Part shown: positions 15,554-25,748 of the stretch, piece after piece
How positions within the stretch are numbered: the stretch's first letter is position 1
Layout: every line of letters starts with the position of its first letter
Program-made: the position numbers and the translations under genes
Notes under the pieces: model-generated
Told to the model about the DNA's origin: nothing
Database searches by the model: none
The model's input: only the letters and a program-made list of their open reading frames with translations
Assembly (NCBI RefSeq): GCF_003290125.1
Contig: NZ_QMKH01000003.1
Coordinates: 124,001-188,000, forward strand
Source of the DNA: Microvirga flavescens
GTDB lineage: Bacteria > Pseudomonadota > Alphaproteobacteria > Rhizobiales > Beijerinckiaceae
Direction of reading: 5' to 3'
Length of the DNA stretch: 64,000 nt

Positions 15554-17883
15554 GTCATAGGCCTCCCACGCACGGCCTCGCACGCTCTCAGGATCGCCTC
15601 GGGCGTCGCGGGCGCGTTGAGAGGCACGGGCTTTGCCGGATCGAGGGAATGAACCGCGTCGGTCAGCGCGCAGAACACGCTGTTCGCCAGCATCACGGGC
15701 GGCTCGCCCACAGCCTTGGAGCGATAGATGGTGTCCTCCCGGTTCGCGCTCGGGAAAAGCGCCACGCGGAAATCCTCAGGAACATCGGAGGCGACAGGGA
15801 TCTTGTAGGTGGAGGGCGCGTGCGTAAGCAGCCGCCCTTCCTTGTCGAAGACGAGTTCCTCCGTCGTCAGCCAACCCATGCCCTGCACGAAGCCGCCTTC
15901 GATCTGCCCAATGTCGATGGCCGGGTTCAGCGACTTGCCGACATCGTGGAGAATATCCACCCGCGTCACCCTGTTCTCGCCCGTCAACGTATCGACGATG
16001 ACCTCCGCGCAAGCCGCGCCATAAGCGAAATAGAAGAACGGGCGGCCTTGCGCCTTCTCACGATCCCAGTGGATCTTCGGCGTCTTGTAATGTCCCGCCT
16101 CCGAGAGTGAGACACGCGCGGCGATGCACTTCTTCGCCAGTTCGGTGAAAGTCAGGCTCTCGTTATCGATGAAAACCCTGTCGTCGCGAAACGAGACCTG
16201 ATCCTCCGGCACGCCATAAGCTGCTGCCGCGTAAGCCGTCATGCGCGCCTTGATGGCCGCCGCCGCGATGCGCGCGGCCATGCCGTTGAGATCGGAACCG
16301 GAGGACGCGGCGGTAGGGGATGTATTCGGCACCTTCGCGGTCGATGTCGCGGTGATGCGCACGCGCTCCATGCCGATGCCGAATTCCTCGGCCACCACCT
16401 GCGCCACCTTGATATAGAGCCCCTGCCCCATCTCGGTACCGCCGTGGTTCAGGTGCACCGAACCATCCTGATAGACATGCACCAAAGCACCGGCCTGGTT
16501 GAGCTGTGTCAGCGTGAAGCTGATGCCGAACTTCACCGGCGTCAGCGCGATTCCGCGCTTGAGGATCGGCGAGGACGCGTTGAATTCCGCAATGGCCTTC
16601 CGGCGTGCGCGATAGTCGCTCGTTTGTTCGAGCGTCCGCACCAGATCGATGAGCGTATCGGTTTCCTCAACCTCCATGCCGAACGGCGTGAGGTTGCTGT
16701 CGGGTGCGTAGAAATTGGCATAGCGAACATCGAGCGGATCGCGCCCTATCTCCCAGGCGATGCGGTCCATCACCTGCTCGATGGCGAGCATGCCCTGCGG
16801 ACCGCCGAAACCGCGAAAGGCAGTGTTGGAGACTGTGTTGGTCTTCAAACGCCGCGAGCCGACATGCACAGCAGCCAGCCAATAGGCATTGTCCGAATGG
16901 AACATGGTGCGATCCACCACGCCACCGGACAGATCCGCCGAATAGCCGCAGCGCGCGAGATGGTCGACGGCATATCCTTGAATGCGGCCTTCGTCATCGA
17001 AGCCAACTGACCAATCGCAGCGAAAATCGTGCCGTTTGCCGGTGAGAACGAAATCGTCATCACGGTCGAGGCGGATCTTGCAGGGCTTGCCGGTGACACG
17101 CGCGGCGAGCGCCGCCGTCACCGCCCATTGCGTCGCCTGGCTTTCCTTGCCACCGAAGCCGCCACCCATGCGGCGCGTTTCGCATGTCACATAAGCATCG
17201 GGAATGCCGAGCACGCGGGAGACGACGTGTTGCACCTCCGTCGGGTGCTGAGTCGAGGAATAGACGAAGATATCGCCATCCTCTCCCGGGATCGCCATCG
17301 CGATCTGGCCTTCGAGATAAAAATGCTCCTGCCCGCCGATGCGGAATTCTCCATCGAGCCGGTGCGGCGCTTGCGTGATGGCCGCCTTCGCATCGCCACG
17401 CCCGAAAGCGTAATCCGGCAGAACAGTTTCGTTGCGCTCAAGCGCATCTTCGACTGTGATGCTCGGACGTTCGGCTGCAATCTCGATGCGCGCAAGCTTC
17501 ACCGCGCGGCGCGCAAGATCCCGCTCTGTCGCAACGACGGCAAAGAGTGCCTGCCCGAGGAAGCTGACTTCGCCCTCCGCGAAGAGCGGATCGTCGGCTA
17601 GAGAAGGCGCGATGTCGTTCTTGCCGGGAATATCTTTCGCCGTCAGAACAGCGACTACACCGGGTGCTGCCTTGACGGCCGACAGGTCGAGAGAAACGAT
17701 GCGCCCGCGCGCCTTGGGCGATTGGCCGAGAACGACGTGGAGCGTTCCCTCCGGCTCACGGATATCATCGATATACTGCGCCGCGCCTTGAACGTGTTTC
17801 GTGGCGGAATCGTGCGGCAAGGACTGGCGGACGTGGCGCAGACTTTCAGCATCGGCGGGTTTGTGAGGAGCATTCATGGCCAT
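15550..17883 (-). CDS. xdhB: Xanthine dehydrogenase, molybdopterin-binding subunit
   Basis: Large catalytic subunit that hydroxylates hypoxanthine and xanthine to urate. The ATG at 17883 overlaps the xdhA stop (TGATG) and gives 777 aa, the length I recall for the R. capsulatus XdhB. Visible hallmarks are the substrate/Moco region GGGFGGKESQ, the RGFGGPQGM strand, and the C-terminal KAVGEPPVMLANSVFCAL that contains the catalytic Glu. It has no Fe-S or FAD domains, which are supplied by XdhA. Part of the xdhA-xdhB-xdhC-guaD operon. Confidence 0.95.
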   Translation of the reverse strand: MAMNAPHKPADAESLRHVRQSLPHDSATKHVQGAAQYIDDIREPEGTLHVVLGQSPKARGRIVSLDLSAVKAAPGVVAVLTAKDIPGKNDIAPSLADDPLFAEGEVSFLGQALFAVVATERDLARRAVKLARIEIAAERPSITVEDALERNETVLPDYAFGRGDAKAAITQAPHRLDGEFRIGGQEHFYLEGQIAMAIPGEDGDIFVYSSTQHPTEVQHVVSRVLGIPDAYVTCETRRMGGGFGGKESQATQWAVTAALAARVTGKPCKIRLDRDDDFVLTGKRHDFRCDWSVGFDDEGRIQGYAVDHLARCGYSADLSGGVVDRTMFHSDNAYWLAAVHVGSRRLKTNTVSNTAFRGFGGPQGMLAIEQVMDRIAWEIGRDPLDVRYANFYAPDSNLTPFGMEVEETDTLIDLVRTLEQTSDYRARRKAIAEFNASSPILKRGIALTPVKFGISFTLTQLNQAGALVHVYQDGSVHLNHGGTEMGQGLYIKVAQVVAEEFGIGMERVRITATSTAKVPNTSPTAASSGSDLNGMAARIAAAAIKARMTAYAAAAYGVPEDQVSFRDDRVFIDNESLTFTELAKKCIAARVSLSEAGHYKTPKIHWDREKAQGRPFFYFAYGAACAEVIVDTLTGENRVTRVDILHDVGKSLNPAIDIGQIEGGFVQGMGWLTTEELVFDKEGRLLTHAPSTYKIPVASDVPEDFRVALFPSANREDTIYRSKAVGEPPVMLANSVFCALTDAVHSLDPAKPVPLNAPATPEAILRACEAVRGRPMT

Positions 17884-19364
17884 CACTCCGCCGCCTGCAA
17901 CGGTTCGCGCTGGCCTACAAGCCGTGTCGCGGCGCTCGCGCCATTGGCGATCTCGCTCAAGGCTTTGAGGAGAAGATTGCGCGCTACTGTGGAGCGATAA
18001 GCCGCCGAAGCGCGGTGATCGTCCATCGGCTGGTAGTCTTGCGCCATCGCGGCAAAGCCTGCTTCCCACGACGATGCGTCATCAAGGGAAGCGCCGAACA
18101 TCGCCTTCTCCGTCAAGGCCGCGCGCTTCGGCGTTCCCGCCATGCCGCCGAACGCGATGCGCGCATCGGCAATCGTGCGCCCTTCAAGCGTGAACCTGAA
18201 CGCGCCCATGACGGCGGCAATGTCTTCGTCCAGACGCTTGGAAACTTTGTACGCGCGAAAGGCTTCGTTGGCCTTGAGCTTCGGAACGCTCACGCCGCGC
18301 ACGAACTCACCTTCCGCGCGATCCTGCCGGCGATAGGCGATGAAGAAATTTTCTAAGGGAAGATTGCGCGTCGTGGCCCCGTTGCGCAATTCGAGCGTCG
18401 CGCCAAGCGCAATGAGCGCAGGTGCGAGATCCCCGATGGGCGAGCCGTTGGCGATGTTGCCGCCGACAGTGCCGGAAGCGCGAACTTGTGCTGAACCGAA
18501 ACGGCGCATGAGTTCGCCGAGATCGGGATCGATTCCGGAAAGAGCGGGAAGAGCCTTGGCGTGCGTCACCGTCGCGCCGATGGAAAGCGTGTCGTTTCCA
18601 TACTCAATGCGATCGAGACCTGCCACACGACCGAGCCAGATGATCTTCTTGAGATCCATCATGGCTTTCGTGATCCACAAGCCGACATCCGTGGAGCCGG
18701 CGACAAGGGTCGCGTCGGGATGGTTCGCATAAAGCTTTGCCAGCGCATCCTCACTCGCGGGAGCGGCAAAGAAGCTCGTGGCGTCGCCAACAAAGACATC
18801 CCGCCCATCAGTAATGGCGGCGAGTTGGGCCGCACGCTCGCTCAGCATTGCGGTGAAGCTATCGGCAGGCGCATCCGCGCAAGCCTCGAGCGCTGCGTCG
18901 AGAATGGGACGATAACCCGTGCAGCGGCAGAGATTTCCGACAAGAGTATCGTTGACGGTCTCGCGAGAGACAGGGCGCGGCGCATGCTGATAGAGCGTGA
19001 AAAGGCTCATGACGATGCCGGGTGTGCAGAAGCCGCATTGCGAGCCATGGTTCTTGACCATCGCAGCCTGAACCGGGTGCAGGCCCTCTTCGGACGCGAG
19101 ATCCTCCACCGTGACGACCTCTGCGCCGTCCACCTGGCCGAGCAAGAGGATGCAGGCGTTCACCGGCTCATAGACGAGCTTGCCCTCGCGCACGCGCCCG
19201 AGCGCCACGGTGCAGGCTCCGCAATCCCCCTCGGCACAGCCTTCCTTGGTGCCAGTGCTGCGCTCTTCAAGCCTCAGATAGTCCAGAAGTGTCGTGCGCG
19301 GGTCAAAACCCTTCAGCTCGACCGGCCTTCCCCTCCGCAAAAAGCGGATCACTTCACGTCTCAC
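17883..19364 (-). CDS. xdhA: Xanthine dehydrogenase small subunit (2Fe-2S and FAD)
   Basis: Electron-transfer subunit. A plant-type 2Fe-2S domain (GCAEGDCGACTVALG) is followed by a helical 2Fe-2S domain (QCGFCTPGIVMSLF and LCRCTGYRPILDAAL), then the FAD-binding domain (LVAGSTDVGLWITKAM, GGNIANGSPIGDLAPALIAL) and a CO-dehydrogenase-flavoprotein C-terminal domain. GTG at 19364 is chosen because GGAGG sits six bases upstream; an ATG at 19400 has no such site. It is the first gene of the purine operon and its promoter must lie between 19364 and 19450. Confidence 0.94.
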   Translation of the reverse strand: MRREVIRFLRRGRPVELKGFDPRTTLLDYLRLEERSTGTKEGCAEGDCGACTVALGRVREGKLVYEPVNACILLLGQVDGAEVVTVEDLASEEGLHPVQAAMVKNHGSQCGFCTPGIVMSLFTLYQHAPRPVSRETVNDTLVGNLCRCTGYRPILDAALEACADAPADSFTAMLSERAAQLAAITDGRDVFVGDATSFFAAPASEDALAKLYANHPDATLVAGSTDVGLWITKAMMDLKKIIWLGRVAGLDRIEYGNDTLSIGATVTHAKALPALSGIDPDLGELMRRFGSAQVRASGTVGGNIANGSPIGDLAPALIALGATLELRNGATTRNLPLENFFIAYRRQDRAEGEFVRGVSVPKLKANEAFRAYKVSKRLDEDIAAVMGAFRFTLEGRTIADARIAFGGMAGTPKRAALTEKAMFGASLDDASSWEAGFAAMAQDYQPMDDHRASAAYRSTVARNLLLKALSEIANGASAATRLVGQREPLQAAE

Positions 19365-19451
19365 GTCGTTCCTCCACCGGTTCTCGCCGGTTCTTGTCAT
19401 GAACGGAATAGAATGACCGAGTGGAGAGATTTCGCAATAGCGTTCACCTCA

Positions 19452-19477
19452 AATAAAAAACGGCCCAAACGGGCCGT
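19452..19477 (-). terminator. Intrinsic terminator downstream of gloA
   Basis: On the minus strand ACGGCCC-GTTT-GGGCCGT is followed by TTTTTATTT. It separates gloA from the xdh operon and, read on plus, also ends in TTTT. Confidence 0.9.
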
Positions 19478-19502
19478 TTTGCAAAGCCGAAGCTCCCAAT
19501 CC

Positions 19503-19946
19503 TTACCAGGTGCCGGTGTTCGGCATCGAGGCCCAGGGTTCCTGCGGCGGCTTCGACTCGCCCTCCTGCAAAAGCTCGATGGAAATATTGTCGGGGGTCT
19601 TCACGAAAGCCATGTGGCCATCCCGCGGCGGACGGTTGATGGTGACGCCTGCATCCATCAGCTTCTGGCAGGTCGCATAGATATCGGCGACACGATAGGC
19701 GAGATGGCCGAAGTTGCGGCCACCGGCATATTCGTGCTCGTCCCAGTTATGGGTGAGCTCCAGCAAAGGAACGCGGGCCCCTTGCGCTGCCCGCGCGGCA
19801 TCCTCGTCGGCCGCCAGAAAAACGAGGGTAAAGCGGCCCTTCTCATTCTCGATGCGGCGGGTTTCAACCATCCCGAGAAGACCGCAGAAAAAGCCCAGGG
19901 ACTGGTCAAGGTTCGAGACACGAACCATCGTGTGCAGATAGTGCAA
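19503..19946 (-). CDS. gloA: Lactoylglutathione lyase (glyoxalase I)
   Basis: Converts the methylglyoxal-glutathione hemithioacetal to S-lactoylglutathione. A 147-aa VOC-fold protein with all four metal ligands in place: His in MHYLHTMVRV, Glu in LLELTHNWD, His in NFGHLAYRV and Glu in ISIELLQE. This Ni/Co-type bacterial form lacks the insertions of zinc glyoxalases. It starts with MHYLHTMVRVSNLDQSL, a standard GloA N-terminus. It ends in a terminator and is followed upstream by a second VOC gene in the same direction with about 95 bp between, so the two may or may not be co-transcribed. Confidence 0.95.
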   Translation of the reverse strand: MHYLHTMVRVSNLDQSLGFFCGLLGMVETRRIENEKGRFTLVFLAADEDAARAAQGARVPLLELTHNWDEHEYAGGRNFGHLAYRVADIYATCQKLMDAGVTINRPPRDGHMAFVKTPDNISIELLQEGESKPPQEPWASMPNTGTW

Positions 19947-20040
19947 GGAACGTCTCCGTTATCGATCCAGCCGCAAGGGCTAGCCGGAGATGGCTTGAAA
20001 AAGCAATCCCCGGCTGCACGCCCATGAAGAAAAAGGATCG

Positions 20041-20406
20041 CTACATCGAGTGCAGCCCGATCCTGTTGCCCTCACAATCCACGAAATGGCCGATAAAGCC
20101 ATATTGGCCAATGCTGGTTTTCGGCATCAGGGTCTTGCCTCCCTTTTCGCCGACTTTCTTCAACGTGCCTTCGATGTCGGGAACTTCGAAATAGACGAGA
20201 GTGCCGCTTTCAGAGGGCCCATAGCCATCGGACTTGACCAGGGTGCCAGCGGCGCCCGGCTCCGCCTGATCCTTCATGGGGAAGAAGGCCATCTTGGCCG
20301 GCCCCATCTCCTGAAGGCTCAAGCTCAGATCGAGGACGCCCTCGTAAAAGGCCTTCGCCTTGTCGAGATCGTTGACAGGAATTTCGAACCAGACCACCGG
20401 ATTCAT
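20041..20406 (-). CDS. VOC family protein (glyoxalase/dioxygenase-like)
   Basis: A 121-aa single VOC module: MNPVVWFEIPVNDLDKAKAF, then MAFFPMKD, GTLVYFEVPDIEGTLKKV and GHFVDCEGNRIGLHSM. It resembles the common bacterial PhnB/27-kDa-antigen type glyoxalase-like family, in which members serve as metal enzymes or small-molecule-binding resistance proteins. No substrate can be assigned. Located just upstream of gloA on the same strand. Confidence 0.88.
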   Translation of the reverse strand: MNPVVWFEIPVNDLDKAKAFYEGVLDLSLSLQEMGPAKMAFFPMKDQAEPGAAGTLVKSDGYGPSESGTLVYFEVPDIEGTLKKVGEKGGKTLMPKTSIGQYGFIGHFVDCEGNRIGLHSM

Positions 20407-20539
20407 CGCATATCCTCCAAAAGAGTGCCCTGCCCGTGTCTTGGCGATGAGGGCGGGCTTGTCGATATCAGCGCTGGGACTTAGGACAAGGACAGCGCAT
20501 CGGAAGATGCGCGCCTGAAAAAAACACCGAGATCAGCCC

Positions 20540-23176
20540 ATGCGCACCGAGAACGCCCCCGTCATCCGCCTTGAGGATTATGAGCCGAGCCCGTTCCTCA
20601 TCGACCGGGTCGATCTCGATGTGCGGCTGCACCCCACCGCGACGCGTGTCACAGCGGCGCTGGCGCTTCGGCCCAATCCTCACGGCCGCGCCGAGGCGCC
20701 TCTGGTGCTCGACGGGGATGAAGTGAACCTGAAAGGGTTGTCTCTCGACGGGCAGCCGCTGCCGGCGGAAGCATTCGTAGCCTCGCCGAAAGGGCTGACC
20801 ATTGCCCGCCCGCCGCAGCAACCCTTCACGCTCACCATCGAGACCGAGATCAACCCGACCGCCAACACCAAGCTGATGGGGCTCTATCGCTCCAACGGCA
20901 ACTACTGCACCCAGTGCGAGGCGGACGGTTTTAGGCGCATCACCTATTTCCTCGACCGCCCCGACGTTCTCGCCGTCTATACCACGCGCATAGAAGCCGA
21001 CCGCGATGAAGCGCCGGTCCTGCTCGGGAACGGCAACCCGGTCGAAGCGGGCATCATCGAGGGCACCAACCGCCACTATGCGGTGTGGCACGATCCGCAT
21101 CCCAAACCGTCCTACCTCTTCGCCCTCGTCGGCGGAAAGCTCGGCAAGGTGGGGAAAAGCTTCACCACCATGAGCGGTCGCAATGTCGATCTCGGCGTCT
21201 ATGTGGAGCCCGGCAAGGAGGACCGTGCTGATTACGCGCTCGACGCGCTCGAGCGCTCCATGCGCTGGGACGAGCGCGTGTTCGGCCGGGAATACGATCT
21301 CGACGTGTTCAACATCGTTGCCGTGTCCGATTTCAACATGGGCGCGATGGAGAACAAGGGCCTCAACATCTTCAACGACAAATACGTGCTCGCAAGCTCG
21401 GAGACGGCGACGGATACGGACTACGCCAATATCGAGGCCATCATCGCGCACGAGTATTTCCACAACTGGTCGGGCAACCGCGTCACCTGCCGTGACTGGT
21501 TCCAGCTCTGCCTCAAGGAAGGTCTGACGGTCTTCCGCGATCAGGAATTCTCATCCGACGAGCGCTCGCGCGCCGTTCATCGGATTTCGGAAGTGAAGGT
21601 GTTGCGCTCGCGGCAGTTCTCGGAGGATGCGGGCCCCCTCGCCCATCCGGTGCGTCCGACGCAGTATAGCGAGATCAACAACTTCTATACCGCGACCGTT
21701 TACGAGAAAGGCGCCGAAGTCATCCGCATGCTGAAGACCATCATCGGCGACGCTGACTTCAGGCGCGGCATGGATCTTTATTTCGACCGCTGCGACGGAA
21801 CGGCGGCCACGGTGGAGGATTTTCTCGGAGCTTTCGCGGAAGTCACCGGGCGCGACCTGTCCCACTTCTCCCGCTGGTATGCCCAATCGGGAACGCCGCG
21901 TGTGACGGTCAAGGGCGATTACGACCCCAAGGCCCAGACATACACGCTCTCCTTCAAGCAGGAGACGCCGTCGACGCCGGGCCAGAACCAGAAGTCGCCG
22001 ATGGTCATTCCGGTCGCCCTCGGTCTCGTCGCGGAAGATGGCAAGCCCATCGACGCCGCCTGCAACCGTGTCGACGAAAACGGGGTCTTCATCTTCGAGA
22101 AGGGTGAGGACAGCCTGACCTTCACCAATGTTACGTCGCGGCCGGTGCCCTCGCTGTTTCGCGGTTTCTCGGCTCCCGTCAAAATCTCCTTCGACCTTCC
22201 TGACAGCGACCTTCTCTCCCTGCTGCGGCACGACAGCGACGCCTTTAATCGCTGGCAAGCTACGCAGAGCCTCGCCATGCGGATTCTGGTTCGCCTGTCA
22301 AAAGGCGAGACGGTCGGGCAAGAGGAATTCGACAATCTCGCGCGCGCCCTTCGGGCTTTCGTCGAGAGCGATGGTGAGAAGGACCCCGCCTTTGCGGCGC
22401 TGGTTCTCTCCCTCCCGAGCGAAAGCGACATCGCACAGGAGCTTGCGTCCAACATCGATCCGGATGCGATCCACACAGCCCGCCTGACTCTGCGGCAGCG
22501 CATTGGCCAGGAATGCGCGGCTCCGCTTCAAGGGCTGCTGCAATCCCTCGCGACATCGGGCCGTTATAGCCCCGACGCGAAGAGCGCCGGGCGGCGCGCG
22601 CTCCGCAATGTCGCCCTTGGCGTGATTGCCGATGCGGACAAGGCCCTCGGCGAAAAGCTCGCGCGCGAGCAGTTCAACGCCGCAACCAATATGACCGACC
22701 AGCTGGCCTCCTTGAGTGTGCTGGCGACTATCCCGGGACAGGCGCGGGAGGACGCTCTGGCGGCTTTCGAGACACAATATAAAGACGAGCCCCTCGTCCT
22801 CGACAAATGGTTTACGCTGCAGGCCATGATCCCCGAGTCTGAGACGCTGGAGCGCGTCAAGATGCTCATGGGGCACAAGGCCTTCTCCCTCAGCAATCCG
22901 AACCGTGTGCGCGCCCTCGTCGGCAGCTTCTCGATGTTGAACCAATCGCAGTTCAACCGTGCGGACGGTGCTGGCTACGATCTCCTCGCCGACGTTGTGC
23001 TGCGCGTCGATGAACTGAACCCGCAGCTCTCTGCCCGACTGCTCACTGCCTTCAGTGCGTGGCGGATGATGGAGAACACCCGACGCGCCCGGGCGCAAAA
23101 CACCCTGCTTCGTATCAGGCAAAAACCTGATTTATCCCGCGATGCGAGCGATATCGTGCAGCGCACGCTAGATTGA
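20540..23176 (+). CDS. pepN: Aminopeptidase N (M1 family zinc metallopeptidase)
   Basis: Cytosolic broad-specificity aminopeptidase, 878 aa as for E. coli PepN. The substrate N-terminus is held by GAMEN (about 268-272). The zinc site is HEYFHNW (His304, Glu305, His308) with the third ligand Glu near 327 in KEGLTVFRDQEF. The start at 20540 reads MRTENAPVIRLEDYEPSPFL, matching the family N-terminus. C-terminal domains have the usual helical repeat (ARTLLRIRQ-type end). It is a single gene, divergent from the VOC gene and followed by the sensor kinase. Confidence 0.95.
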   Translation: MRTENAPVIRLEDYEPSPFLIDRVDLDVRLHPTATRVTAALALRPNPHGRAEAPLVLDGDEVNLKGLSLDGQPLPAEAFVASPKGLTIARPPQQPFTLTIETEINPTANTKLMGLYRSNGNYCTQCEADGFRRITYFLDRPDVLAVYTTRIEADRDEAPVLLGNGNPVEAGIIEGTNRHYAVWHDPHPKPSYLFALVGGKLGKVGKSFTTMSGRNVDLGVYVEPGKEDRADYALDALERSMRWDERVFGREYDLDVFNIVAVSDFNMGAMENKGLNIFNDKYVLASSETATDTDYANIEAIIAHEYFHNWSGNRVTCRDWFQLCLKEGLTVFRDQEFSSDERSRAVHRISEVKVLRSRQFSEDAGPLAHPVRPTQYSEINNFYTATVYEKGAEVIRMLKTIIGDADFRRGMDLYFDRCDGTAATVEDFLGAFAEVTGRDLSHFSRWYAQSGTPRVTVKGDYDPKAQTYTLSFKQETPSTPGQNQKSPMVIPVALGLVAEDGKPIDAACNRVDENGVFIFEKGEDSLTFTNVTSRPVPSLFRGFSAPVKISFDLPDSDLLSLLRHDSDAFNRWQATQSLAMRILVRLSKGETVGQEEFDNLARALRAFVESDGEKDPAFAALVLSLPSESDIAQELASNIDPDAIHTARLTLRQRIGQECAAPLQGLLQSLATSGRYSPDAKSAGRRALRNVALGVIADADKALGEKLAREQFNAATNMTDQLASLSVLATIPGQAREDALAAFETQYKDEPLVLDKWFTLQAMIPESETLERVKMLMGHKAFSLSNPNRVRALVGSFSMLNQSQFNRADGAGYDLLADVVLRVDELNPQLSARLLTAFSAWRMMENTRRARAQNTLLRIRQKPDLSRDASDIVQRTLD

Positions 23177-23212
23177 TTCCGCCACAAAGCCTTACAAAAC
23201 AAGCTTTTCTTC

Positions 23213-23250
23213 TTGCCTAAACTTAGGCGGCAAGAATTTCAAAATTTTTC
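23213..23250. other. Palindrome and stem-loop after pepN
   Basis: GCCTAA-AC-TTAGGC (23215-23228) is a perfect palindrome, and CTTGCC (23213-23218) can instead pair with GGCAAG (23229-23234). An AT-rich run with TTTTT follows to 23249. It could be the pepN terminator or an operator of the sensor kinase gene downstream. Confidence 0.4.
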
Positions 23251-23373
23251 GTTAATCTAGCCGCCTGGAGAGCTAGACAAATCACTCGCGCGTGATTCTA
23301 TTGTTAGTGATTCGGAGAGATGCGGCACGTCCTTCCGATCACAGGGCGAAATGGATTCCGAGGGGGGATTCGC

Positions 23374-25701
<2,328 letters not shown>

Positions 25702-25709
25702 AGATCACC

Positions 25710-25746
25710 AGAGGCGCGGTTTCTCGAAAAGAGAGGAAATGCCTCT
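25710..25746. other. Hairpin between the convergent kinase and glnE genes
   Basis: AGAGGC (25710-25715) and GCCTCT (25741-25746) form an inverted repeat, with TTTCTC and GAGAGGAAA pairing inside. It lies between two convergent genes and may act as a shared terminator, although no U-run is present. Confidence 0.35.
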
Positions 25747-25748
25747 GC

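Noticed and set aside
18561-20027. Plus-strand ORF of 488 aa
   Set aside because: Opposite xdhA and gloA, which have clear domains; runs across a terminator and two genes.
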